From NCBI RefSeq assembly GCF_007859315.1, contig NZ_VOHA01000003.1, positions 124,001-188,000 of the forward strand: a stretch of DNA of 64,000 nt, read 5' to 3'. Below the pieces are notes generated by a model, which saw only the letters and a list, made by a program, of their open reading frames with translations, did no database searches and was not told the origin of the DNA. Position numbers and translations under genes: made by a program. The stretch comes from Reyranella sp. CPCC 100927 (GTDB lineage Bacteria; Pseudomonadota; Alphaproteobacteria; Reyranellales; Reyranellaceae). How positions within the stretch are numbered: position 1 is the first letter of the stretch; each line of letters opens with the position of its first letter. Shown one piece after another: positions 52,055 to 61,917 of the stretch.

Positions 52055-52749
52055 TGCTCGAGGTCCGCGACCTGCACGCTTATTATGGCAAGAGCCACAT
52101 CCTGCAGGGCGTCGACCTGCGCATCGGCGAAGGCGAGATCGTGAGCCTCCTGGGCCGCAACGGGGTGGGGCGGTCGACGACCTGCAAGGCAATCATGGGC
52201 CTGGTGCCGCCGCAGGGCATGATCGCGTTCAAAGGCAAGCCGATCGCCGGACTGCGCTCGGACCAGATCGCGCACGCCGGGATCGGTTACGTGCCGGAGG
52301 ACCGCCAGATCTTCCCGACCCTGACGGTGCGGCAGAACCTGGAGCTCGGTCTCAAGCGCTCGGGCGTTTTCGGGCGCTGGACGTTCGATGACACGTTTCG
52401 GCTGTTTCCCAACCTGGGCGAGCGGCGCGACAATCCGGCTGGCGTGCTGTCGGGCGGCGAGCAGCAGATGCTGACCATGTGCCGCGCCCTGATGGGTGAT
52501 CCCGATCTGGTCATCATCGATGAGCCGACCGAGGGTCTGGCGCCCAAGCTGGTGGAACAGGTGGCGCGCCTGCTCGACGAGATCGCCCATCGCGGGGTGG
52601 CCATCCTGCTGGTCGAGCAGAAGCTCACGATCGCGCTCAAGATCTCGCGTCGGCTCTATGTCATGGGCCACGGCCACATCGTGTTCGAGGGCACGCCGGC
52701 CGAACTGTCGGCCAATGCCGCCGTGCGCAAGGAGTGGCTGGAAGTCTGA
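52051..52749 (+). CDS. livF: ABC transporter ATPase, LivF type, with Arg in Walker A
   Basis: A 232-residue ATP-binding subunit. Walker A is GRNGVGRSTT; residue 41 is Arg (CGG) where most ABC ATPases have the phosphate-binding Lys. The signature VLSGGEQQML, Walker B LVIIDEPTEGL and H-loop VEQK are regular. So one of the two ATP sites may hydrolyse ATP weakly, or this is a tolerated variant of the subfamily. It is the last gene of the liv operon. Confidence 0.93.
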   Translation: MMLEVRDLHAYYGKSHILQGVDLRIGEGEIVSLLGRNGVGRSTTCKAIMGLVPPQGMIAFKGKPIAGLRSDQIAHAGIGYVPEDRQIFPTLTVRQNLELGLKRSGVFGRWTFDDTFRLFPNLGERRDNPAGVLSGGEQQMLTMCRALMGDPDLVIIDEPTEGLAPKLVEQVARLLDEIAHRGVAILLVEQKLTIALKISRRLYVMGHGHIVFEGTPAELSANAAVRKEWLEV

Positions 52750-52847
52750 CATCGGTCCGCCCTGGACGGAAAAGCCGGGGTGCGATGCCAGAAGATCGTT
52801 GACCATCCGCGCCACGCTTGATGTTGTCCCCGACCCAAGGGGAGATC

Positions 52848-54734
52848 ATGAGCAATAGCGCGGAGCAGGCGGGCGACACGTCGTCGGGGCGGCCGACCCG
52901 GGTCGTGGCCGAGGCATCGTCGCCGGCGTTCGACCGGCTGATGGACGATGACGCGCTCATGCCGCTGCGGCCGGGCGCGGTGCTCAACAACACGCATCGC
53001 GTCGAACGGCTGCTGGCGCGCGGCGGCATGGGCGAGGTGTACAGCGCCACCAACCTGCTGACCGGCGATGCGGTGGCGGTGAAGGTCATTCGCCCCGAGC
53101 TGGTCAGCGACCGGCAGATGCGGGCGCTGTTCCTGCGCGAGGCGACGGCGCTGCGCCAGATCCGCCATGCCACCATCGTCGCCTACGAAGGCGTGCACGC
53201 CGAGGCGGACGGGCGCGTCTATCTGGTGATGGACCTGATCGAAGGTCCGTCGCTGGCGAAGCGGATGGCCGAGCGTCCGCTGACGGTGCCGCAGGTACGG
53301 GCGCTGCGGCATCGGCTGGCGCTGGGTCTGCTGGCCGCGCACGAGCAGAATATCGTTCACCGCGATCTGTCGCCCGACAACGTCGTGCTGCGAGACGGCG
53401 ATCTGGAGCGCGCGACCATCATCGACTTCGGCATCGCCAAGAAGACCGATGGTCTTGGCATCAGCGTCATCGGCAGCAGCTTTGCCGGCAAGATGGAGTA
53501 TGCCTCGCCCGAGCAGATGGGCCTCTTCGGCAATGCCGTCGACCGGCGCTCGGATATTTACAGCCTGGGGCTGGTGCTGGCTGCGGCGGCCCTCGGCCGG
53601 CCGCTGCCGATGGCCGATACGCCGGCGCTGGCCGTCGAGCAGCGCAAGCGCGTGCCGGACCTCTCGGCGTTGCCGGCGGCGCTGCGGCCCGAGCTGGCCG
53701 CGATGCTGCAACCCGACCCGGCGCGCCGCCTGAGCTCGATGCGCGAGGTTCTGGCGCTCGACGATGGCACTGTGCCACGGCCGCGCCGACTCGGGCGGAT
53801 CGCCGCGGCTGCTGTCGTGGCGCTCGTCCTGGTGGCGGCGGGGCTGATCGGCGTCTTCCGGCCGGACTGGGTGGCCGACGGCATGAGCCGCATCGAGAGC
53901 ATGACGGCAAAGCCCGCCGCGCCCAAGCCCGAGCCTCAACCCGAACGACGGGAGGCCGTGGCACGACCGGTGCCGGGACAGACCTTCCGCGACTGCGCCG
54001 ACTGTCCGGAGATGGTGCAACTGGCGCCGGGGTCATTCGTGATGGGGTCCAGCCCGGAGGAGCGGGAACGTGAAGGCGTGCCGGCGGTGTGGGGCGATGC
54101 CGAGGGACCACCGCGCGAGGTGACGATCGGTTCCGGCTACGCCATCGGCCGGTACGAGGTGAGCCTGGGTGAATTCGCCCTGTTCGTGCACACGACCGGA
54201 CACCCCATGGGTGACTCGTGTTGGCGCAACCCGGGCTTCGAGCAGACCTATGGCGATCCGGTGGTCTGTGTGACGTGGAACGACGCCAAGGCGTACGCGG
54301 CGTGGCTGAGCCGCATCACGGGCAAGACCTACCGCCTGCCCCTGGAGGTGGAGTGGGAGTACGCCGCTCGTGCCAACACGACGACGGCGCGCTACTGGGG
54401 CGATGACCTGCAGAATGTCTGCAGCCATGCCAATGTGCTGGAGACCGTGGTCAAGTGTACCGACGGCTACACCCACACTGCGCCGGTCGGTCAGTTCAAG
54501 CCCAATGCATTCCACCTGCACGATACGCTGGGCAATGTCGCGGAGTGGATCGAGGATTGCTGGACGCCGCGCAACGATGGAGCCCCCGCGGATAGCAACA
54601 TCTGTGCGGTCCGCGGCACGCGTGGCGGGTCGTGGAATGCGGAGCCCTGGCGGGTGCGCGCCGCCGCCCGCAGCGGCACGCCGCCCGGCACCCGCAGCGG
54701 CGAGATCGGGTTCCGCCTGGTCCGGGTCGACTGA
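52848..54734 (+). CDS. Ser/Thr protein kinase fused to SUMF1/FGE-like domain
   Basis: A 628-residue protein. ATG at 52848 follows GGGGAGA. Residues 55-310 are an [20 protein letters not shown], catalytic VHRDLSPDN (Ser replaces the common Lys), IIDFGIAKK and ASPEQMG. One membrane helix ([21 protein letters not shown], about 330-350) splits it, so the rest is periplasmic. Residues 395-628 are SUMF1-like ([35 protein letters not shown]). The Cys pair essential in formylglycine-generating enzyme is missing after GGSW, so it is probably a sensor or binding domain. Confidence 0.88.
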   Translation: MSNSAEQAGDTSSGRPTRVVAEASSPAFDRLMDDDALMPLRPGAVLNNTHRVERLLARGGMGEVYSATNLLTGDAVAVKVIRPELVSDRQMRALFLREATALRQIRHATIVAYEGVHAEADGRVYLVMDLIEGPSLAKRMAERPLTVPQVRALRHRLALGLLAAHEQNIVHRDLSPDNVVLRDGDLERATIIDFGIAKKTDGLGISVIGSSFAGKMEYASPEQMGLFGNAVDRRSDIYSLGLVLAAAALGRPLPMADTPALAVEQRKRVPDLSALPAALRPELAAMLQPDPARRLSSMREVLALDDGTVPRPRRLGRIAAAAVVALVLVAAGLIGVFRPDWVADGMSRIESMTAKPAAPKPEPQPERREAVARPVPGQTFRDCADCPEMVQLAPGSFVMGSSPEEREREGVPAVWGDAEGPPREVTIGSGYAIGRYEVSLGEFALFVHTTGHPMGDSCWRNPGFEQTYGDPVVCVTWNDAKAYAAWLSRITGKTYRLPLEVEWEYAARANTTTARYWGDDLQNVCSHANVLETVVKCTDGYTHTAPVGQFKPNAFHLHDTLGNVAEWIEDCWTPRNDGAPADSNICAVRGTRGGSWNAEPWRVRAAARSGTPPGTRSGEIGFRLVRVD

Positions 54735-54847
54735 TACCCCTGTGGCTAGTTTTAAGGCAGCCCGCCTTGCCCCTGCGGGAGGGAGGGGCTAATTTGCCGA
54801 ATCACGTTCGGGCGCGGTCCATTCACCGCGCTGTCAGGGAGATCACC

Positions 54848-55729
54848 ATGTTCAGCGGATCGCTCGTCGCGCTCATTACGCCCTTCAAGAACGGCGGAGT
54901 CGACGAGAAAGCCTTCCAGGACTTCGTGTCCTGGCAGATCAAGGAGGGCACCGACGGGTTGATCCCGTGCGGCACCACCGGCGAGTCGCCGACGCTCAGC
55001 CACGACGAGCACAAGCGCGTGGTCGAGCTCTGTATCGAGGCGGCCAAGGGCACGGGCGTACCGGTCATCGCCGGCACCGGCTCGAACTCGACGGCCGAGG
55101 CGATCGATTTCACGAAACATGCCAAGAAAGCCGGCGCCGATGCCTGCCTGGTGGTGACGCCGTACTACAACAAGCCGACGCAGGAAGGCCTCTACCAGCA
55201 CTTCAAGGCGATCAACGACGCCGTCGACCTGCCGATCATCATCTACAACATCCCGCCGCGTTCGGTGATCGACATGTCGATCGACACCATGGCGCGACTG
55301 GCGACGGACTGTAAGAATATCGTGGGCGTCAAGGACGCGACTTACGATATGGCGCGAGTGACGTTGACGCGGCTGAAGATCGGCAAGGATTTCTGCCAGC
55401 TCTCGGGTGAGGACGCCTCGGCGGTGGGCTTCCTGGGGCAGGGCGGCCACGGCTGCATCTCGGTGACGGCCAACATCGCCCCGCGCCTGTGCGCGGAGAT
55501 GCACGATGCCTGGAAGGCGCGCGATCTCGATAAGGTGTTCGAGATCCAGGACCGCCTGATGCCGCTGCATAAGGCGCTGTTCGTCGAGACCAGCCCGTCA
55601 CCGGTCAAGTACGGTGCCGAGCTGCTGGGCAAGTCCGACAGCAAGGTGCGCCTGCCGCTGGTGGCGCCGTTCGACGCCACCAAAAAGCAGGTGCGCGACG
55701 CCATGGTGCACGCCGGCCTGCTGAACTAG
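54848..55729 (+). CDS. dapA: 4-hydroxy-tetrahydrodipicolinate synthase
   Basis: A 293-residue TIM-barrel aldolase that condenses pyruvate with aspartate semialdehyde on the way to diaminopimelate and lysine. Motifs: [31 protein letters not shown] with Tyr, and the Schiff-base Lys in [18 protein letters not shown] completes the set. ATG at 54848 after GGGAG; the open frame upstream is not used. Placement before smpB is common in alphaproteobacteria. Confidence 0.96.
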   Translation: MFSGSLVALITPFKNGGVDEKAFQDFVSWQIKEGTDGLIPCGTTGESPTLSHDEHKRVVELCIEAAKGTGVPVIAGTGSNSTAEAIDFTKHAKKAGADACLVVTPYYNKPTQEGLYQHFKAINDAVDLPIIIYNIPPRSVIDMSIDTMARLATDCKNIVGVKDATYDMARVTLTRLKIGKDFCQLSGEDASAVGFLGQGGHGCISVTANIAPRLCAEMHDAWKARDLDKVFEIQDRLMPLHKALFVETSPSPVKYGAELLGKSDSKVRLPLVAPFDATKKQVRDAMVHAGLLN

Positions 55730-55748
55730 ATATATACGAGGAGACCAC

Positions 55749-55785
55749 GCACGGGCCGCGCCGGCACAGTCGGCGCGGCCCGTGC
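55749..55785 (+). terminator. GC hairpin between dapA and smpB
   Basis: A 15-bp perfect stem (55749-55763 with 55771-55785) and a 7-nt loop lies between the genes. There is no T-run, so it may be an mRNA stabiliser or a partial terminator and not a full stop. Confidence 0.55.
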
Positions 55786-55804
55786 CGTCAGGAATGATGA
55801 CGTC

Positions 55805-56278
55805 ATGGCACGGCCGGTACTGATCGAAGGGCACATCGCGGCCCAAAACCGCAAGGCGCTGCACAACTACTTCATCGAGGAGCGGATCGAGGCCGGCATT
55901 GCGCTTACCGGTACCGAAGTGAAGTCGCTGCGCGGCGGCAAGAGCAATATCATCGATGCGCATGCCGCCGTCGTTCGCGACGAGCTGTGGCTGGTGAACG
56001 CCTACATCCCTGAATATACCCAGGGCAACCGCTTCAACCACGAGCCGCGTCGCAAGCGACGGCTGCTGCTGCATCGCCGCCAGATCAGCCGCCTGACGGG
56101 TGCTATCCAGCGCGAAGGCTACACGGTGGTGCCGCTGTCGATTTTCTTCAATACCCGCGGCATGGCCAAGGTGGAGCTGGGCCTGGCCAAGGGCAAGAAG
56201 CAGCACGACAAGCGGGCGACTGAAAAGACGCGCGACTGGCAACGCACCCGCCAGCGCTTGCTGAAGCGCGGCGAATAA
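55805..56278 (+). CDS. smpB: SsrA-binding protein SmpB
   Basis: A 157-residue RNA-binding protein that brings tmRNA to stalled ribosomes. It has the OB-fold core [38 protein letters not shown], a middle part ending in [27 protein letters not shown] and the basic C-terminal tail ([19 protein letters not shown]) that enters the mRNA channel. The tmRNA gene itself is not in the window. Confidence 0.97.
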   Translation: MARPVLIEGHIAAQNRKALHNYFIEERIEAGIALTGTEVKSLRGGKSNIIDAHAAVVRDELWLVNAYIPEYTQGNRFNHEPRRKRRLLLHRRQISRLTGAIQREGYTVVPLSIFFNTRGMAKVELGLAKGKKQHDKRATEKTRDWQRTRQRLLKRGE

Positions 56279-56293
56279 CGTCGGGCTGCTCGT

Positions 56294-56809
56294 GTGACCC
56301 CCCGGAACGGCGCGATCCTCAGCCTCTTTGCGGCCAACCGGGGCACGCTTGTCGACTATGCCAGCGGCATTGTCGGCAACCGTGCGCAGGCCGAGGACCT
56401 GGTTCAGGAAGCCTGGCTGCGGGTCGATGAGGCCGCCGGGCGGCGTCGGCTCGACGAACCGCTGCGTTACCTGTTTCGCATCGTGCGCAACCTCGCGCTG
56501 GACGGCCGCCGTCGGATGGCACGCGAGCGCCGCGTCGTTGTCGCCGACGACACGGGCGCGGAGGCCGTTACGACGGCCGCGGCCGATGCCACGCCGGAGA
56601 GCGTGACGCTCTACAAGGACGAGCTGCAACGCGTCATGGCGGCGATGGCCGAGCTTCCGGAGCGCACCCGCATCGCGCTCGAGATGCATCGTCTCGGCGG
56701 TTGCAAGCTCAGGGAGATCGCGGCGTTCCTCGATATATCCGTGGCGCTGGCGCACGTGCTGGTCGTCGAAGGCGTCGAACACTGCAAGCGCCGCGTCGGG
56801 CGGCCGTGA
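56294..56809 (+). CDS. ECF sigma factor, FecI-like
   Basis: A 171-residue sigma-70-family protein with region 2 (VDYASGIVGNRAQAEDLVQEAWLRVDEA) and region 4 (MAELPERTRIALEMHRLGGCKLREIAAFLDISVALAHVLVV). It starts with GTG at 56294. Iron-starvation sigma factors of this type activate the adjacent receptor gene after FecR signalling. FecR, receptor and PepSY genes follow in order. Confidence 0.9.
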   Translation: MTPRNGAILSLFAANRGTLVDYASGIVGNRAQAEDLVQEAWLRVDEAAGRRRLDEPLRYLFRIVRNLALDGRRRMARERRVVVADDTGAEAVTTAAADATPESVTLYKDELQRVMAAMAELPERTRIALEMHRLGGCKLREIAAFLDISVALAHVLVVEGVEHCKRRVGRP

Positions 56810-56881
56810 CGGCGTGGCCCCGCCGGTCTCTGGAAAAGACGGCTTCGCCGGCGTCTGATAAGTAGAACGCCCGGGAGAGGC

Positions 56882-57853
56882 ATGGTCATCAAACCGGATC
56901 GGACCCAGGAACAGGCCTCGAAGGAAGCGACGGAATGGCTCATCCTGTTGCAGGAGGAGCCCGACGACCCTGATCTTCGGCGGCGGTTCGAAACGTGGCG
57001 GTGTGAACGCCCCGGGAATGCAGCGGCCTGGGCCGCCACCATGCGCGTTTCAAGCCTGGTCGAAGCTGTTCCGCCAGCCGCCGCCGAGCGCTGGCGGCCC
57101 TTCGTTGCCGGCACGCGGCGGACACGCCTGCGCCGGCGCGGCCTGCAAATGGCCGCGCTGGCGGTTGCCGCCAGCCTCGCCGTTCTGGTCATGCCGGACA
57201 TCCTGCTGCAGGTACGGTCGGACTATGCCACCGGCTCGGCGCAGACCCGTACCGTGACGCTGGACGACGGCAGCATCGTTGTGCTGGCGCCCGACAGCGC
57301 CATCGCGGTCGCCTACAGTGCCACCGAGCGGCGCATCGATCTGCTGGCGGGCGAAGCGTTCTTCGAGGTCACGGCGAATTCCGCCCGTCCATTCCGCGTG
57401 CTGGCGCGGCAGATCCGGGCGACCGTTGTCGGCACGGCGTTCGATATGGCCCGCCATGCCGATGGCGCGATGATCGCGGTGGAGCAGGGTGCGGTGCGGG
57501 TCGACTACCCGGCCGTATCGCCGCCGGTGACGGAGAGGCTGGAGCCGGGGCAGTCCGTGCGCGTCAGCTGGACCGGTGCGGTCGACCGCCGCGGCGGTCC
57601 GCCTTCCCAGGTGGCAGCCTGGCGGCGCCGGCAGCTCATCGCCCAGGACCAGCCCATGCGGGACGTGATCGACCAGCTCCGCCGCTACTATCGCGGCGCC
57701 ATCATCGTGGCGGACTCGACGCTGGGCGACCGCCCGGTGACCGGCGTCTACAACCTGTCCGACCCCGTCGATGCCCTGCGCGGCATCGCGCGTGCCCATG
57801 GGGCGAGCGTGCGCCAGATCACGCCCTGGGTTCTCGTCGTCAATCGACCCTGA
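56882..57853 (+). CDS. FecR-family anti-sigma/signal transducer
   Basis: A 323-residue protein. The N-terminus has the short anti-sigma segment (ATEWLILLQEEPDDPDLRRRFETW), one membrane helix (ALAVAASLAVLVMPDILL, about 98-115), and a periplasmic FecR domain (TVTLDDGSIVVLAPDSAIAV, AGEAFFEVTANSARPFRVLA, TAFDMARH). The C-terminal 75 residues carry the STN-like fold. It transmits the signal from the receptor to the FecI-like sigma factor. GGGAG precedes ATG. Confidence 0.9.
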   Translation: MVIKPDRTQEQASKEATEWLILLQEEPDDPDLRRRFETWRCERPGNAAAWAATMRVSSLVEAVPPAAAERWRPFVAGTRRTRLRRRGLQMAALAVAASLAVLVMPDILLQVRSDYATGSAQTRTVTLDDGSIVVLAPDSAIAVAYSATERRIDLLAGEAFFEVTANSARPFRVLARQIRATVVGTAFDMARHADGAMIAVEQGAVRVDYPAVSPPVTERLEPGQSVRVSWTGAVDRRGGPPSQVAAWRRRQLIAQDQPMRDVIDQLRRYYRGAIIVADSTLGDRPVTGVYNLSDPVDALRGIARAHGASVRQITPWVLVVNRP

Positions 57854-57860
57854 CCAAAAA

Positions 57861-57879
57861 GATAAGCGATAACAATAAA
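57861..57879. promoter_or_regulatory. Fur-like site upstream of the receptor gene
   Basis: GATAAG-C-GATAAC-AATAAA gives three hexamers like the GATAAT unit of Fur boxes, in the 164-bp gap before the receptor. Alphaproteobacteria may use Irr or Mur instead, so the binding protein is uncertain. A small stem (CTGGA-AAA-TCCAG, 57902-57914) follows. Confidence 0.35.
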
Positions 57880-58017
57880 TTAGAAGGGACTGAAAATTTT
57901 CCTGGAAAATCCAGACCTGTCGTCGTCACCCCTGTAAAGGGTCAAGAATGAGACGCATTCGCATAATCTGCGGGTCGTCGGCAGCCTTGGCTAGCCAGTG
58001 ACGACGGAGCAGCGACC

Positions 58018-60429
58018 ATGGGGGTGATCAAGGGGAGCCGGAGAGGCCGGTGCCGGACGATGGCACCCGGCGTTCTCGTCATGGCGGTGGCCATGACCAT
58101 GAATGCGGCCGTGCCGTCGTCGTTCGCCCAGAGTCCGATGACGGAGACTCGCCTGGCGCAGCTTGGCGCGCAGCGGAACTTCGAGATCCCGGCGCAGCCG
58201 CTGTCGAGTGCGCTGGTGCTCTTCGGCCAGCAATCCGGTCTTCAGGTCACCGTCGACGGCAGCGTCGTGCGCAGCCTCTCGGCCCAGGCCGTGAGCGGTA
58301 CGATGACGGCGCAGCAGGCGCTTCAACGCCTTTTGGCAGGAACGGGCCTCACATATGCCGTGTCCGGCGGCACGACGATTGCCATCCAGAGTGCCCCGCG
58401 GGAATCGGAGGGACGCATCGAACTGGGACCGATCACGGTCGAGGGCAACAAGGAGTCGGGCTACGGCCCGGTCAGCGGGTACAAAGCGTCGCGATCGGCC
58501 ACGGCCACCAAGACCGATACGCCGATCATCGACATTCCGTCCGCCGTCCAGGTCGTGCCGCGGGAGGTCATCCGGGACCAGAACGCGACCCGGCTGTTGG
58601 ACGCGGTGAGGAACGTCAGTGGCGTGCAGGGCGGCGGCACGTCCGGCAATCGGTCCGACGGTTTTCTGCTGCGCGGCTTCTCGACCACGCGCGTGGCCAA
58701 GGATGGATTTCTGTCTGCATCGTCGTTCGGTGATGTCGGCTTCATTGACCTGGTCAACATCGAGCGCGTCGAAGTCCTGAAAGGCCCGGCGTCCGTGCTG
58801 TATGGACAGAACAACCCGGGTGGATTGATCAACCTGGTCTCCCGGAAGCCGCAGCCCAAGGCGTTCTACGGCTTCGACGGGACCTATGGCAGCAATGACT
58901 TCTATCGCGGCGAGATCGACCTCAATCAACCGCTGACCACCGATGGCAAGCTGCTGTTCCGGTTGAACGCGGCGTACCAGAACACCGACAGCTTCCGCGA
59001 TTTCTTCGTCAATGCGAAACGTGCGGTGATCGCACCGTCGCTGCGCCTGGCTCTGCCGGACACCACCGTCGACCTGCAACTCGAATACTATTATCAGCGC
59101 CAGCAGTTCGATCGCGGGCTGGTGGCCATCGGCAAGCGCGCCGACCTGCTGCCCCGGGATCGCTATCTCGGCGAGCGCTTCTCGCGCGGCCCGTCAAGCG
59201 AGCTGCGTGTCAACGCCGTCGTCGATCACCGCTTCAATGAAGCGTGGTCGTGGCGCTCGTCATTTCGCGCCGCCTGGGGCGACCAGGATCGCTTGAGCGC
59301 CGATCCCCAGGGCCTGCGCGCCGATAATCGCACCCTGAACCGGCGCGCCGCCGATCTGCGGACGGACATCGGCAACTACGCGGCGCAGACTGAGGTCACG
59401 GGCAAGTTCGACACCGGTTTCCTGAACCACCAGCTGTTGGTCGGCTTCGACGCCAACTTCACGCGCTTCCGCTCCAGCTTGCGCACGGCATCGCTGGCTC
59501 CGATCGACATCTTCAATCCTGTGTACGGCGCCCGGCCGGGTGCGTTCGGTCCGGCCACCACCCAGAACCGGCAGATCGACCTCTACGGCTTCTATCTGCA
59601 GGATCTGGTTTCCATCGGCACGCAATGGAAACTGCTGCTGGGCGGACGGTTCGACTATGCGAAATCGAAGTTCAAGCGGGACGGCCAGATCATTACCGAT
59701 GCAACGGACAAGGTGTTTTCCCCTCGGGTTGGCCTGGTGTTCCAGCCGGTGGAGAACTTGAGTCTGTATGCCAGCTACACCGAGTCGTTCCTGCCGTTCG
59801 TAACCGCGGTGAGCGCCAATGGCACACCCTTCAAACCGGAAGAGGGCCGGCAGATCGAGGTCGGCATCAAGCGCGACTGGCTGGATGGGCGTCTGTCGAC
59901 CACGCTTGCCGTCTTTCAACTGACGCGCCGCAACGTGTTGACAGCCGATCCGGCCAATCCCGGCTTCTCCATTCAAACCGGGGAGCAGCGCAGTCGCGGC
60001 GTGGAAGTGGACATCAGCGGCGAGGTCATGCCGAACTGGAAGGTGTTCGGTTCGATCACCTATCTCGACGCCAAGATCACGGCCGATAGAACATTCGCCG
60101 TCGGCAACCAGCTGGCGAGCGTCCCGCGCTGGAGCGGCAGTATCTGGACCACGTACGCCATCAAGGGTGGGACGTTCGATGGCCTGGAGCTTGGCGGCGG
60201 TGTCTTCGCTGTTGGCCGCCGCAAGGGCGACCTGAACAACAGCTTCTCGGTGGCGGGCTACGCGAGTGTCGATCTGCTCGTGCGCTATCGGATCAACCAG
60301 AACCTGGAAGCGTCGTTCAACGTCAGCAACCTGTTCAATGCCAACTTCGTCGAAGCGGCGGTCAGCCGCACGGAGATCTATCCCGGGACACCGCGCTCGT
60401 TCTTCGGCCGGCTCAGTCTGAAGCTCTGA
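58018..60429 (+). CDS. TonB-dependent siderophore receptor with STN domain
   Basis: An 803-residue outer-membrane receptor. A signal peptide (ending FAQSP, about residue 40) leads to an STN domain (FEIPAQPLSSALVLFGQQSGLQVTVDG, residues 60-125) that contacts FecR. The plug (IIDIPSAVQVVPREVIRDQNATRLLDAVRNVSGV) and 22-strand barrel follow, ending FFGRLSLKL. It binds a ferric siderophore and draws energy from TonB. Hydroxamate- or FhuE-type receptors are closest by outline; the ligand is unknown. Confidence 0.93.
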   Translation: MGVIKGSRRGRCRTMAPGVLVMAVAMTMNAAVPSSFAQSPMTETRLAQLGAQRNFEIPAQPLSSALVLFGQQSGLQVTVDGSVVRSLSAQAVSGTMTAQQALQRLLAGTGLTYAVSGGTTIAIQSAPRESEGRIELGPITVEGNKESGYGPVSGYKASRSATATKTDTPIIDIPSAVQVVPREVIRDQNATRLLDAVRNVSGVQGGGTSGNRSDGFLLRGFSTTRVAKDGFLSASSFGDVGFIDLVNIERVEVLKGPASVLYGQNNPGGLINLVSRKPQPKAFYGFDGTYGSNDFYRGEIDLNQPLTTDGKLLFRLNAAYQNTDSFRDFFVNAKRAVIAPSLRLALPDTTVDLQLEYYYQRQQFDRGLVAIGKRADLLPRDRYLGERFSRGPSSELRVNAVVDHRFNEAWSWRSSFRAAWGDQDRLSADPQGLRADNRTLNRRAADLRTDIGNYAAQTEVTGKFDTGFLNHQLLVGFDANFTRFRSSLRTASLAPIDIFNPVYGARPGAFGPATTQNRQIDLYGFYLQDLVSIGTQWKLLLGGRFDYAKSKFKRDGQIITDATDKVFSPRVGLVFQPVENLSLYASYTESFLPFVTAVSANGTPFKPEEGRQIEVGIKRDWLDGRLSTTLAVFQLTRRNVLTADPANPGFSIQTGEQRSRGVEVDISGEVMPNWKVFGSITYLDAKITADRTFAVGNQLASVPRWSGSIWTTYAIKGGTFDGLELGGGVFAVGRRKGDLNNSFSVAGYASVDLLVRYRINQNLEASFNVSNLFNANFVEAAVSRTEIYPGTPRSFFGRLSLKL

Positions 60430-60451
60430 GCGGCGATCGTCGCCGACGTCG

Positions 60452-61840
60452 ATGTTGCCCGAGCGACCGATCCAGAAAACCCGCCCAGGCATCCGAACCT
60501 GGTTCCGGGTTCACAGCTTCACCGGCGTGATCACCGGCTTGTTGCTGTTCGTCATTTGCTGGAGCGGCACGTTCGCGGTGATCGCCAACGAGATCGACTG
60601 GCTGATCACGCCGGCGTTGCGCGTGCGACCGCAAGATCAGCGCGCCGGCTGGGCCGAGATCAAGGCTGCAGCCGAGGCCGCCTATCCCACGGCAACGGTG
60701 ACCATGATCAACGCGCCGCTGTATGACCGCGCCGCTGCCGTCGTTCGAATGACCCGGACGGACGGGGAGGGCGTGTGGGTGTTCGTGGATCCGTATCGGG
60801 CCCGGGTCACGGGCATCGCCAATGGGATGACCGTGCAGCGTTTCTTTCGCGATTTTCACCGCCGGCTGTTCTTCCCCAATCCGTGGGGCATATACGCGGT
60901 GTCCCTGTTCAGCGTGACCATGCTGACGTCGCTCGTTGCCGCGCTTTGTTTCTACAAGCGATGGTGGCGGCGCTTTTTCCAGTTCAAGGCCGGCGGTGGC
61001 CGCAGCCTGTGGAGCCAGCTGCACAAGATCGTGGGGTTGTGGAGCCTCTGGTTTGTGGTCGTCATCGGTCTCACGGGTCTGTGGTACCTGTTCGAGAACG
61101 CCCGCACCCACATTGGCGATGGCAAGGATGCCTATGCTGGGGAGCTCCGTTTCGCGGTCCACGCCGTGCCGCGACCGGCATCCGCGCGCAACCTGCCGCC
61201 GCTGCCGCTGAGCACACTGTTGGAGCAGGTCCGGCACCGTCGGGCGGATATCGATATCCAGACGATTCGCCAAGGCAGGGACGGCAGGCTGTACGTAGAT
61301 GGTCAAGCCGGCCATCTGCTGGTCAGGGACAGGGCCAACCAGCTCTATCTGGACGCGCGAACCGGTGATGTCCTCTATGATCAACGCGCCTCCGACCTGC
61401 CGCTCTACTGGCGCTGGTCGGACACCGCTGATCCCTTGCACTTTGGCGATTTCGGTGGGTTGGTCAGCAAGCTGATCTGGTTCGTGTTCGGCCTGGCCTT
61501 GAGCGGACTCATCCTGACGGGGGCCTACCTTCATGCTCGGCGCCTCGCGCGGGAGGCCACTGGCCACCCGCGCGCGCGCATGCCCGGCGTTTTTGCCGCC
61601 TGCGTTGTCTCCCTCGTCTTGCTTGGCGCTTCAGTACCGTTCGGTGTCGACCTGGCCCGCTCCTATGGTCCGGTCGTCGATAACGTCAAACACCTTCCGG
61701 CAATGGCGCCGGGCATTCAGGCGGTGATCGGTGCGTGGGTGATCGTAACGCTCGCCATCATTGCAGCCTGGGTTTTCATGCTTTGGCGCCCGCAGGCCGT
61801 GGTCCCGCTGCGGGCGCCGGCCGGAAACCGCCAAACGTAG
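60452..61840 (+). CDS. PepSY-domain membrane protein (siderophore reductase-like)
   Basis: A 462-residue inner-membrane protein with an N-terminal helix (FTGVITGLLLFVICWSGTFAV), a PepSY periplasmic region, LHKIVGLWSLWFVVVIGLTGLWYLFEN in the middle, and two late helices. Members such as FoxB and FiuB reduce ferric siderophore complexes or handle iron release. Only 22 bp separate it from the receptor gene, so they are co-transcribed. His residues (DFHRRLFF, QLHKIVG, LHFGDFG) may bind haem. Confidence 0.88.
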   Translation: MLPERPIQKTRPGIRTWFRVHSFTGVITGLLLFVICWSGTFAVIANEIDWLITPALRVRPQDQRAGWAEIKAAAEAAYPTATVTMINAPLYDRAAAVVRMTRTDGEGVWVFVDPYRARVTGIANGMTVQRFFRDFHRRLFFPNPWGIYAVSLFSVTMLTSLVAALCFYKRWWRRFFQFKAGGGRSLWSQLHKIVGLWSLWFVVVIGLTGLWYLFENARTHIGDGKDAYAGELRFAVHAVPRPASARNLPPLPLSTLLEQVRHRRADIDIQTIRQGRDGRLYVDGQAGHLLVRDRANQLYLDARTGDVLYDQRASDLPLYWRWSDTADPLHFGDFGGLVSKLIWFVFGLALSGLILTGAYLHARRLAREATGHPRARMPGVFAACVVSLVLLGASVPFGVDLARSYGPVVDNVKHLPAMAPGIQAVIGAWVIVTLAIIAAWVFMLWRPQAVVPLRAPAGNRQT

Positions 61841-61917
61841 GGATCGCAATCCGCCGGCGTGTGCTCTAGATTTCGCTCCCGACGAACATCAGGGCGATCA
61901 TCCGGGAGGACAACGCC

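Noticed and set aside
57891-57930. FecI-type promoter (GGAAAAT followed by CGTC) before the receptor gene
   Set aside because: The spacing of 10-13 nt is too short against known FecI-type promoters, so it was not listed as a feature.
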